Origin: Treponema sp.
GTDB taxonomy: Bacteria; Spirochaetota; Spirochaetia; Treponematales; Breznakiellaceae
Assembly (NCBI GenBank): GCA_031274285.1
Contig: JAISQJ010000182.1
Location: 1 to 32,401, forward strand
Reading direction: 5' to 3'
DNA: 32,401 bases
The number at the start of each line of letters is the position of its first letter. Position 1 is the first letter of the stretch. This document shows, piece after piece, positions 24,079-30,541 of this stretch. The notes below the pieces were generated by a model. The model was not told where the DNA came from. It saw only the letters and a list, made by a program, of their open reading frames with translations, and did no database searches. Both the position numbers and the translations under genes were made by a program.

Positions 24079-26187
24079 TTAGAGCCCCAGGGTCCCAAAG
24101 GGGGAGGCTTTTTCCAGCACCTCGGCGATCAGACGGTTCTCCGGGGAGAGGAGGGCAGGGTCCTTTTCCAGGATGGCAAAAGCCTCTTGTCTAATCCGGG
24201 CCAGGGCCTCCGCGTCCCGCACGGGGTCCGCCAGGCCCAGGGAGAGGTAGCCCGACTGCTCAAGCCCCGCGATCTGTCCCGGCCCCCGGAGTTTCAAATC
24301 CTCTTCGGCAATGACAAAGCCGTCGCTGTGTTCCAGCATAACCTTAAGCCGGGTCTTGCCGTCTTCGGTAAGTTCATCGGAGTAAACAAGAAAACAATAA
24401 GACTGTTCAGGACCCCGGCCGACCCGGCCCCGGAGCTGGTGCAGGGCGGAAAGGCCGAAACGCTCGGCGTGTTCCACCACCATGCAGGATGCGTTGGCCA
24501 CATCCACCCCCACCTCCACCACGCTGGTGGCCGCCAGGATGCGAATCTCCCCCCGGCGGAATTTTTCCATGATCTCCTGTTTCTCCTCCTCGTTGATCCG
24601 GGAGTGGACCAGGGCCACGGGGTACCGGGGAAAAACCTCCTCCGCCAGCCGGGCGGCCATGGATTGGGCGTCTTTGAGATCCGCGGTCCGGCTCCCTGCA
24701 GCCTCAATAAGGGGATAGACAAAGTAAGCCTGGCGGCCGGCCGCCAGCTCCTTCCCCACAAAATCGTAGACCCGCCCCTCGTTGGACTGCCTTGCCAGGT
24801 GGGTCCTGATGGGCTTGCGGCCCGGGGGCAGGTCCCGGATAACCGACACATCCAAGTCCCCAAAAACCGTCAGGGCCAAGGTCCGGGGGATGGGGGTGGC
24901 GCTCATCATCAGCAGATCGGGGGTCCCCTGGGCCCCCGCGGAGGAATGGCCCTTGGCCATGATAAGGGAACGCTGGATAACCCCAAAGCGGTGCTGTTCA
25001 TCCACCACCACCAGCCGCAGGTTGGCGTAGTTCACATCCTGGGAAAAGAGGGCGTGGGTCCCCAGGACCATGTCGATCTCCCCCTGGGCCAGGGCCTTGA
25101 GCAGTTCCTTGCGTCCCGCGGCCTTAAGGTTGCCCGTAAGAAAACTAAGCCTCAGACCCAGGGGCTCAAGGAGCCGGGCCGCGTTCTCCGCGTGCTGCCG
25201 GGCCAGCAGTTCCGTGGGCGCCATGATCGCCGCCTGACCCGGCGGAAGCCCCCCCATGCCGTCCACCGCGGCCAGGGCCGCCAGAAAGGACACCAGGGTT
25301 TTACCGGAACCCACATCCCCCTGCAGGAGCCGGGCCATGGGAAAGGGGCCTGCCATGTCCCGGTTGATCTCCGCCACAGCTTCCCGCTGGCCGGCGGTCA
25401 GGCTAAAGGGGAGCCGCTCCAGGAGCCGCCCCTGCAGGGGACTCAAGGACGGCTCCGGCCCCGCGGCCCGGGGAACCGCGCCCCGCCTGACGTTCCGCCG
25501 CTCCATGGCCCGCCGGCCCACCAGGATCTCCAGGTAGAACAACTCCCCATAGATAAGAGTCCGCTTGGCCTGGTCCAGTTCCTCCATGGTGGCGGGGAAG
25601 TGGATGCCCCTAAGCGCCAGGGGCCGGGGGAGGAGTCCTTCCTTTTCGATGATAAACCGGGGAAGCTCCTCCTCAATCGAGGAACCCCAGGTATCCAGGG
25701 CCCGGCTTACCAGGCGGCGCAGCACGGTCTGGCTAAGCCCCGCGGACAGGGGGTACACCGGGAGGATGCCCTGTTCCTCCGCCGAGACTGCGGAAATATC
25801 AAAGGAGCTGGATTGAATCTCCCCGTACTTGTACTGGAAGCGGCCCCAAAGCCGGCAGCGCTTCCCCAGGGCCAACTGCTTTTCCAGGAAGGGACGGTTC
25901 CAACAGACCAATACCGCCTGGGCGCTTTCATCCTCCACCCGGACCTTCAGGGTCCGCATCCTGCCAAAACCGATCCACTCGTGGGCGATCACCGTGACCG
26001 TCGTACAAACTTGGGCCTTGACGAATTGAGAGAGGGGCACCGGACGGCTCCGATCCTCCCAATCCCGGGGGTAATGGCAGAGCAGGTCCGCCGCCGTAAC
26101 GATCCCCAGCCTGGATAGAAGCGCAGCCGTCTCCGGCCCGGCTCCCCTGATGCGGCTTACCGGCTCTTTAAGTTCCCGTAGAAACAT
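24079..26187 (-). CDS. recG: ATP-dependent DNA helicase RecG
   Basis: 702 residues, normal for RecG, which reverses stalled replication forks and branch-migrates junctions. The N-terminal wedge region includes a helix-hairpin-helix-like RIRGAGPETAALLSRLGI and an OB domain (about 60-135). Helicase motifs are GDVGSGKT (290-297), APTELLARQH, VVDEQHRFG (DEQH at 396-399), SATPIPRT and, in the second RecA lobe, VEVGVDVANA and HQLRGRVGR. The ATG has no good ribosome-binding site; the upstream leader is long and structured. It is followed on the same strand by the efflux genes and could be co-transcribed with them. Confidence 0.96.
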   Translation of the reverse strand: MFLRELKEPVSRIRGAGPETAALLSRLGIVTAADLLCHYPRDWEDRSRPVPLSQFVKAQVCTTVTVIAHEWIGFGRMRTLKVRVEDESAQAVLVCWNRPFLEKQLALGKRCRLWGRFQYKYGEIQSSSFDISAVSAEEQGILPVYPLSAGLSQTVLRRLVSRALDTWGSSIEEELPRFIIEKEGLLPRPLALRGIHFPATMEELDQAKRTLIYGELFYLEILVGRRAMERRNVRRGAVPRAAGPEPSLSPLQGRLLERLPFSLTAGQREAVAEINRDMAGPFPMARLLQGDVGSGKTLVSFLAALAAVDGMGGLPPGQAAIMAPTELLARQHAENAARLLEPLGLRLSFLTGNLKAAGRKELLKALAQGEIDMVLGTHALFSQDVNYANLRLVVVDEQHRFGVIQRSLIMAKGHSSAGAQGTPDLLMMSATPIPRTLALTVFGDLDVSVIRDLPPGRKPIRTHLARQSNEGRVYDFVGKELAAGRQAYFVYPLIEAAGSRTADLKDAQSMAARLAEEVFPRYPVALVHSRINEEEKQEIMEKFRRGEIRILAATSVVEVGVDVANASCMVVEHAERFGLSALHQLRGRVGRGPEQSYCFLVYSDELTEDGKTRLKVMLEHSDGFVIAEEDLKLRGPGQIAGLEQSGYLSLGLADPVRDAEALARIRQEAFAILEKDPALLSPENRLIAEVLEKASPFGTLGL

Positions 26188-26330
26188 AACAGCGCCAGCA
26201 TAACCCGAAAGGGGGGCCTCTTACCACGACAGCCGCCCCGCAGCTAAACCTCCGCTCTCCGGCCCCCCTCCGCCCGCACTTCGTTGCGGGCTACCCCCCT
26301 GGCGGGGCTCCCCCTAACGGGGGGATGAAT
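26188..26330. other. GC-rich structured intergenic sequence upstream of recG
   Basis: No gene is seen. The stretch holds a 7-base-pair hairpin GCCCGCA-CTTCGT-TGCGGGC (26272-26291) and a second one, CCCCC-TAAC-GGGGG (26310-26323). Neither has a following T-run. It could be an intergenic repeat element or the structured leader of recG. Confidence 0.5.
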
Positions 26331-26356
26331 AGTTGTAAAAACTTAAGTCCCCAAAA

Positions 26357-26384
26357 ATTCTAAATAAATTCCGATGATCCACAA
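26357..26384 (-). promoter_or_regulatory. Weak candidate promoter for recG
   Basis: On the minus strand TTGTGG (26379-26384) is followed after 16 bases by TAGAAT (26357-26362). The sequence is locally AT-rich and lies just past the terminator of the preceding gene. The -35 is poor. Confidence 0.3.
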
Positions 26385-26395
26385 TTTGGACATGT

Positions 26396-26425
26396 AAAAA
26401 GGCCGCCCGCTTGAACGCAGGCGGC
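26396..26425 (-). terminator. Intrinsic terminator of the beta-helix lipoprotein gene
   Basis: Reading the minus strand, GCCGCCTGC-GTTCAA-GCGGGCGGC forms a 9-base-pair stem (one G-U) with a 6-base loop, followed at once by CTTTTTA. It lies 17 bases past the stop codon. Confidence 0.88.
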
Positions 26426-26442
26426 ATAGTTTTTGCGGCTGG

Positions 26443-27804
26443 TTACTTTGCGGGTATCGCAATCAGCGTGCCGGATACGCCGCCTGAGCCATTATCATCC
26501 AAGGTTACAATGTTACTGCCGCCGTCCCTGTCGCCGCCCGGATCATAGCTGACCGGGCCTTGGGTGTAGGCGCCGCCCGTGCCCCACTTGGCCGTGCCTT
26601 TATATACATCCAGCGCCATACACCACCAGCCGCCGTCGTCTCCGTAGACGGTGTTTTTGGTGAAGCCGTCGCTGTCCTCTCCGCCCTGTATCCTGCCGCC
26701 CTTTAGTGTGAAGGTGGATTCACTGACGGACACACCGCCGCCGTATTTTGCGGTATTGCCTGAAATTGCGCCGCCTTCCATGGTGAACGTGCCTCCGCCT
26801 TTATTATCGCCGTTGAATATCCTCACACCGCCGCCGGATCCTGCTGCAGTATTACCCGAAATTGCGCCGCCTGACATGGTAAACGTGCTGTTCCGCGTCA
26901 CGGCCACGCCGCCGCCGCCTTCCGCACGGTTGTCAGAAACCGTACCGCCTGACATGGTGAAGGTTGCGTTTTCACCGACATTCACGCCGCCGGCGTTGGA
27001 AAAGCCGCCTCCATCGGCAGCGTTGCCGGAAATCGTGCCGCCTGACATGGTGAAGGTTCCGCTCCATACCTGCACACCGCCTCCGTTGGCGCCATGGCTG
27101 CCTTTTGCGGTGTTACCGGAAATCTCGCCGCCTTCCATGGTGAACGCGCCGTCTTCGTAGATCTCCACGCCACCGCCGCTGCTGATGTTACTGTCGGTGT
27201 GGGTGTTGCCCGTAATTGCGCCGCTTTTCATGACTAACATACTGCCGCCGCCGATACTTACCAATGACTGGTCGTTGTCCGCCAGTCCAACCAGCGTAAC
27301 ACCCTCAAGGGTGAGTTTCCTGCCGTTCCCGCCCCAGACGCTGAGCAGCCGTCCCTTATCCGCGAGGCGGATGGTCCCGCTCCCGTTGATGGCCGTTGCG
27401 CCGTCGTCAATGCGGAGGCCGCCGTCAACCCAGCCGCCGCCGTGGTCCCCGTGGCCTGCGGCGTTCACCGTACCGTTCACGGTCAAGACCGCGCCGTCCT
27501 TTAGTCCGAGCGCCGCGCCGTCTGCCATCAGGTCAAGGGTAACGCCCGCAGGTACGGTGAGGTCTGTTTCGAGCCATATTTCGCCCGAGAGTGTAACCGT
27601 GCCGCCGCTCGCCTTTGCGCTCCCCCCTTTGACGGCGTTGAGGTCAGAGGCCAACTGCTCCGCCGCGGGGCCAGCCATACCGCCTCCTCCGGCTGGGCCT
27701 CCGGTTGCGAGGCCGACGCATCCCGCCAGAATCAATCCGAATGCCAGAGCTGTTGCCGATATACCCGCCAGGAACGATATGTTCCACTTTTTTGTATTTT
27801 TCAT
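26443..27804 (-). CDS. Surface lipoprotein with parallel beta-helix repeats
   Basis: 453 residues. The signal peptide ends in a clear lipobox, LILAGC (Cys29). A Gly/Ala-rich linker follows, then from about residue 60 short beta strands (GTVTLSGEIWLETDLTVPAG), and from about 190 to 370 at least six copies of a roughly 25-30-residue unit of the form GGGVxV..NxTFTMSGGxISGN. Such units build right-handed beta-helices of pectate-lyase/adhesin type. The C-terminus returns to non-repetitive sequence. AAGGAGG lies 9 bases before the ATG and a strong terminator follows. No catalytic residues can be identified. It is probably an exposed lipoprotein, perhaps adhesive or carbohydrate-related; treponemes often encode families of these. 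Confidence 0.82.
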   Translation of the reverse strand: MKNTKKWNISFLAGISATALAFGLILAGCVGLATGGPAGGGGMAGPAAEQLASDLNAVKGGSAKASGGTVTLSGEIWLETDLTVPAGVTLDLMADGAALGLKDGAVLTVNGTVNAAGHGDHGGGWVDGGLRIDDGATAINGSGTIRLADKGRLLSVWGGNGRKLTLEGVTLVGLADNDQSLVSIGGGSMLVMKSGAITGNTHTDSNISSGGGVEIYEDGAFTMEGGEISGNTAKGSHGANGGGVQVWSGTFTMSGGTISGNAADGGGFSNAGGVNVGENATFTMSGGTVSDNRAEGGGGVAVTRNSTFTMSGGAISGNTAAGSGGGVRIFNGDNKGGGTFTMEGGAISGNTAKYGGGVSVSESTFTLKGGRIQGGEDSDGFTKNTVYGDDGGWWCMALDVYKGTAKWGTGGAYTQGPVSYDPGGDRDGGSNIVTLDDNGSGGVSGTLIAIPAK

Positions 27805-27821
27805 AATGAAAAACCTCCTTC

Positions 27822-27843
27822 CGTGGCAAAGCCACGTGGCTTT
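27822..27843. promoter_or_regulatory. Nested palindromes upstream of the beta-helix lipoprotein gene
   Basis: AAAGCCACGTGGCTTT (27828-27843) is a perfect 16-base palindrome. CGTGGC-AAA-GCCACG (27822-27836) is a competing hairpin sharing the same bases. Both lie directly upstream of the ribosome-binding site of the minus-strand gene starting at 27804, so an operator or an RNA switch controlling translation is plausible. Confidence 0.5.
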
Positions 27844-27881
27844 ACCACATTCGTTATCTTGAATGTGCGGCTGGGTTCGTC

Positions 27882-27911
27882 ATTGAGAATATTCCAAAAC
27901 ATCAGTTTTTC
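27882..27911. repeat. Left arm of a 30-base inverted repeat flanking the TGA-interrupted gene
   Basis: Reads ATTGAGAATATTCCAAAACA and continues to C at 27911. Its reverse complement matches 28328-28357 at 27 of 30 positions. It lies 8 bases beyond the distal stop codon of the small membrane gene. Confidence 0.8.
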
Positions 27912-27919
27912 TAACAAAC

Positions 27920-28222
27920 TTAATTAACCATTTCTATGTTTTCAACAATCCATCTGATCTGATTTCTGGTAGACCAAAACCCGTAAATACCCAAGGTGAT
28001 AATGGTCAAGATGTATCACAAAATCCATCGTCCAAACAACCCGCCGGCGGTTCCTTTGAATGTGTAGTTTTTTCCACCAATGCTGGAGTTACTACAAATC
28101 CATCTTATGACGGTACATACAACAAAAGGCGTTGCTAAACCAAGAGTAATTATCAAAAGAATGGGCGCCCAAATAGAGAAGAGGAAAATTGGTAGAACTT
28201 TTCCTGAAAATTTTGATTCCAT
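27920..28222 (-). pseudogene. Small two-segment membrane protein gene interrupted by an in-frame TGA
   Basis: From an ATG at 28222 with AGGAG about seven bases upstream, the frame runs 68 codons to TGA at 28016-28018. It then continues in the same frame for 31 more sense codons to TAA at 27920-27922, with no frameshift. The second part is clearly coding: IITLG-x10-IRWI-x2-N occurs both before the TGA (IITLGLATPF...) and after it (IITLGIYGFW...). The protein would be about 100 residues with two transmembrane segments, reminiscent of small DUF6693/DUF898-like proteins (from memory). In that pattern the TGA falls where Trp is usual (WIK-W-LLTIITLG), so one base change TGG to TGA explains it. Either a broken gene or a read-through product; the short form alone may also be made. 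Confidence 0.75.
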
Positions 28223-28327
28223 ATGTTTCTCCTGCAAGTTATTTTTAGCGGCATTGCTTTGAGGTGCCGCCGACCCTCTGATAAGGGAGCTATGCTTCCT
28301 TAAGAAACCGTTAATGATACATTTGCC

Positions 28328-28357
28328 GAAAAACTGATGTCTTGGAATAAACTCAAT
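28328..28357. repeat. Right arm of the 30-base inverted repeat
   Basis: Reads GAAAAACTGATGTCTTGGAA and continues to T at 28357. It is the inverted partner of 27882-27911 (three mismatches). The two arms span 476 bases including the interrupted gene and its leader. Confidence 0.8.
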
Positions 28358-28363
28358 TTTTAT

Positions 28364-28393
28364 AAAAATACGCTGCCGGTAGGCCGTATTTTT
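28364..28393. terminator. Bidirectional intrinsic terminator
   Basis: AAAAATACG...CGTATTTTT forms a 9-base-pair arm with an inner GCC-GGTA-GGC extension after a 2-base bulge. A-run and T-run flank it symmetrically, so it could stop transcripts in both directions. On the minus strand it would end the transcript of the gene at 28486-29583. Confidence 0.7.
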
Positions 28394-28428
28394 ACCGTAA
28401 CCCTTCACCTAAATTGTCAAATATCAAC

Positions 28429-28456
28429 TTGGCCGAAAATATGCACCTTCGGCCAA
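28429..28456. repeat. Perfect 9-base inverted repeat
   Basis: TTGGCCGAA (28429-28437) and TTCGGCCAA (28448-28456) enclose a 10-base loop, 30 bases past the stop of the minus-strand gene at 28486. There is no T-run directly after it on the minus strand; it may protect the 3' end or bind protein. Confidence 0.6.
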
Positions 28457-28485
28457 TTACAATTTTTAGCATGCTTCCCTGGCCG

Positions 28486-29583
28486 CTAATATCCGCCGGT
28501 TGTGAAAGGCTTCCCTCCGTTTATGGCGAGACTTACGTTTGCCGCAAAGGGGTTTCGGCTTATATCTTTAAAACTCACAGGCGATTCGAGGTTTGTTTTT
28601 AGTTCAAGTTTGCCGGGTTTATTAAAAAACCCAGCCGATTCACTGGCAAACCTCTCCGCGTCAATATTGCCAAGTTTTGCAATCATTATAATAGATTCAT
28701 TTAGCAACTCTGCCGCATACTCTCTGCCGCCGGGGAGTCCGGCAAGCTCAAAAATATGTTCCAAAAACGACTTATCCGTATAGGTAAGCGTAAGGGAATC
28801 CAGTCTTACATCTTCCCCATAATCGATCGAGGTAAGATCGGCTATTCCATTGATTTCCAGTGGAAAAGAAATGCCAAGAGCAGTTTTTACCGCAAAAAGA
28901 TCGTCCACGTCGATGGTAAGATCGGTTTTGTAGGCGCCGCCGGAAAAAGAATTTTTAAGTTCGAGTGTTGATATTCGATACTCCGGACGTAAAGCGGGAA
29001 GCGAATTAAACAGCCGCACATCCGCCGTCAGTTTTTTCAGTATTACTGAGGCGGGAAGGGAAATTTTCCCCTCTGAGTAACCGACATCGGCATTGAATTC
29101 CCCAAGCGTGAGATAGGTCTGTCCGCCCTGCTCGAATGCCGCCCCGCTCACGCTAACCTTTCCAAGTTTTTTGACGGATTCAAGCGGGTTGCTGCCGAAC
29201 ATCGCCGTATCCACGGAAAAATCTTTTACCGAGAGGCTTTCGACGATAATACCGCTGCCGTTTGCTGAAAATGACACCCCCTGGGCATCTATAGACCCTG
29301 CGAAAACATCCTCGCTGTTAGTTTTTATCGTCACGGTGATTTTATTGGCTTCGAGGATGCCGCCAATTTCAAGCTTCTCAACGACCAAATGCCCAAAAAC
29401 CGGGGTATAGTACACCCGTTTGGTATTCCACATATCTTCGGGAATACCCACCCCGGAGAGAGCCTCACCCAGTCTTGCCTCCGCTTTCTTTGACGAGGTA
29501 AAGGGGATCACAGCGAAGAGAACTATCAGTATTACCGCAACGGCGGCCGCTGATATTGCCGTTATTATTACAGCCTTTTTCAT
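28486..29583 (-). CDS. Membrane-anchored periplasmic protein of unknown function
   Basis: 365 residues. The N-terminus has a charged start (MKKAV) and one long hydrophobic segment (IITAISAAAVAVILIVLFAV) with no obvious cleavage site, so it is probably a single-span anchor with the rest in the periplasm. The remainder is low in cysteine and reads as alternating beta strands (for example VVEKLEIGGILEANKITVTI, GKVSVSGAAF, TLELKNSF), loosely like AsmA-type beta-rich proteins, but I see no diagnostic motif. AAGGAG lies upstream of the ATG at normal spacing. Codon use is more AT-rich than in the housekeeping genes around it, suggesting a different origin. It stands alone between two hairpin-rich intergenic regions. 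Confidence 0.75.
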   Translation of the reverse strand: MKKAVIITAISAAAVAVILIVLFAVIPFTSSKKAEARLGEALSGVGIPEDMWNTKRVYYTPVFGHLVVEKLEIGGILEANKITVTIKTNSEDVFAGSIDAQGVSFSANGSGIIVESLSVKDFSVDTAMFGSNPLESVKKLGKVSVSGAAFEQGGQTYLTLGEFNADVGYSEGKISLPASVILKKLTADVRLFNSLPALRPEYRISTLELKNSFSGGAYKTDLTIDVDDLFAVKTALGISFPLEINGIADLTSIDYGEDVRLDSLTLTYTDKSFLEHIFELAGLPGGREYAAELLNESIIMIAKLGNIDAERFASESAGFFNKPGKLELKTNLESPVSFKDISRNPFAANVSLAINGGKPFTTGGY

Positions 29584-29606
29584 AAATTTCTCCTTAATTT
29601 AAGCTA

Positions 29607-29624
29607 AGGAGCTGCACAGCTCCT
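29607..29624. promoter_or_regulatory. Palindrome in the leader of the unknown membrane-anchored gene
   Basis: AGGAGCTG-CA-CAGCTCCT is a perfect 8-base inverted repeat, 24 bases upstream of the ATG at 29583. On the mRNA it contains a second AGGAG that could mimic or mask the real ribosome-binding site. Confidence 0.5.
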
Positions 29625-29712
29625 AATGTACTATTCCTCACCGCATTCGTGTTATCTAGGCGCCCCCCTTTGCCGGGAAAACGGCGATCCCAAGCTTGCC
29701 CTGGAGGAAACT

Positions 29713-29745
29713 ATGGCAAAAAATAAATTTAGCGGAGTTATCTGA
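29713..29745 (+). other. Ten-codon mini-frame with a good ribosome-binding site
   Basis: GGAGG (29703-29707) precedes an ATG and the frame MAKNKFSGVI then TGA. The start resembles that of the TGA-interrupted gene (MESKFSG), so it may be the 5' remnant of a paralogue. It could equally be chance or a leader peptide. Confidence 0.2.
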
Positions 29746-29885
29746 TAAGGGAAGATCGGATAGGCCGCAGGGAATACCAAAACGGTCAGAGATGTGCGGG
29801 GGGAGGGGGGTATTTTAAGAACTGCCGACATCCGGTACCTACTCCCCAAAAAAGATACGAGGTGAAACACCCAGCAAGCAGAAGT

Positions 29886-29915
29886 AGTATAGCAGAGTAT
29901 TAAAAGTTTTGTAAA
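29886..29915 (-). promoter_or_regulatory. Strong extended -10 promoter, minus strand
   Basis: TTTACA (29910-29915), an 18-base spacer and TATACT (29886-29891) with an upstream TGC. The nearest certain start codon downstream is about 295 bases away (29583), so it drives either a long leader or an unrecognised small RNA. Confidence 0.6.
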
Positions 29916-29953
29916 GGGGACGAATCATTTGCCTTGGACAGGCTTTCCCCTTC

Positions 29954-30541
29954 CTAAAAGGGCAGTTGCAGTAATACGTTTGAAAGGAACCGGACCAGGA
30001 GACGGCCCCCAATCCAGAGGGCCGCGAGAATCCCGGTGGAAAGGAGTATCCCCGCCAGGTAGTTGATGATCCGGCGGCGGAAAAAGATCTGGGTAATCCG
30101 GTACAGTACCGGCTGGGCTATGGAATCGATGATCCGCCAGAAGGTGGAATAGGTGTTTTGGCTGGTAAGGTAGGCAAAGAGCCGCAGGAGCAGCACGATA
30201 ACAAAGAAACCTAAACCAAAAGAGAGGACGGCCCAGGCCGCCTGCAGGACGATGGCCAACAGTATTCCTATGGTAATGCGGCCCGCTTTGGCCGCCATGC
30301 CGCAGAGGGTCTGTACCATGGAGAGGGCCGCCAGGCCGGCGACGGGGGATAGATCGATAAAGCTGGTCCGCAAAATGGGGAAACGCCGCCACCAGTTCAG
30401 GTAGGGATCGGTTATTTGGCCCAGGAGCTCCACGGGCCGGCCCAGGGAAGGGCCGTTGAACCAACTGAGCATGACCCGGATAAAGATAAGCAGCATGTAG
30501 AGTCCCGCCAGGTTCCCCAACAGATTCATGATAAAGCGCAT
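29954..30541 (-). CDS. YggT family membrane protein (two YggT domains)
   Basis: 195 residues. The YggT signature appears near the N-terminus as LLIFIRVMLSWFNG, ITDPYLNWWR and, after a gap, FIDLSPVAGLAAL; a second related half runs from about residue 95 to 180 with LLRLFAYLTSQNTYSTFWRI and ISQPV-like AQPVLYRI. About four to five membrane helices. The family's role is unclear; it has been linked to cell division and osmotic tolerance in other bacteria. The ATG directly follows the dnaE stop (TAGATG), so translation is likely coupled to dnaE. An alternative ATG four codons in is possible. Confidence 0.85.
   Translation of the reverse strand: MRFIMNLLGNLAGLYMLLIFIRVMLSWFNGPSLGRPVELLGQITDPYLNWWRRFPILRTSFIDLSPVAGLAALSMVQTLCGMAAKAGRITIGILLAIVLQAAWAVLSFGLGFFVIVLLLRLFAYLTSQNTYSTFWRIIDSIAQPVLYRITQIFFRRRIINYLAGILLSTGILAALWIGGRLLVRFLSNVLLQLPF

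Larger units (their letters stand above)
29584..29953. other. Gene-free stretch of 370 bases
   Basis: No convincing protein gene. It contains the leader and palindrome of the gene at 28486-29583, a 10-codon mini-frame on the plus strand, a G-rich run (GGGGGGAGGGGGG near 29800) and a strong minus-strand promoter at its right end. A minus-strand frame of about 72 codons (29652-29870) exists but has no family-like sequence. Confidence 0.6.

Noticed and set aside
24187-26118. 643-codon open frame antisense to recG
   Set aside because: Long antisense frames are expected at this GC content; the translation is Pro/Gly/His-rich with no domain, while recG is complete on the other strand.
27185-27862. 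225-codon open frame opposite the beta-helix lipoprotein
   Set aside because: It is the antisense of a Gly/Ser/Thr-rich repeat; the Pro-rich translation is an artefact of composition, and the minus-strand gene has lipobox, ribosome-binding site and terminator.
28016-28018. Selenocysteine or reassigned TGA
   Set aside because: Several genes in the window stop normally at TGA, no obvious hairpin follows this codon, and Trp rather than Cys fits the family position; a nonsense change or ordinary read-through is simpler.
28223-28408. 62-codon N-terminal extension of the interrupted membrane gene
   Set aside because: The ATG at 28222 has a good ribosome-binding site and matches the expected family start; the extension runs through the inverted-repeat arm and terminator.
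29652-29870. 72-codon minus-strand frame downstream of the orphan promoter
   Set aside because: GTG start without a ribosome-binding site and Pro/Arg-rich sequence without any motif; kept only as part of the gene-free stretch.
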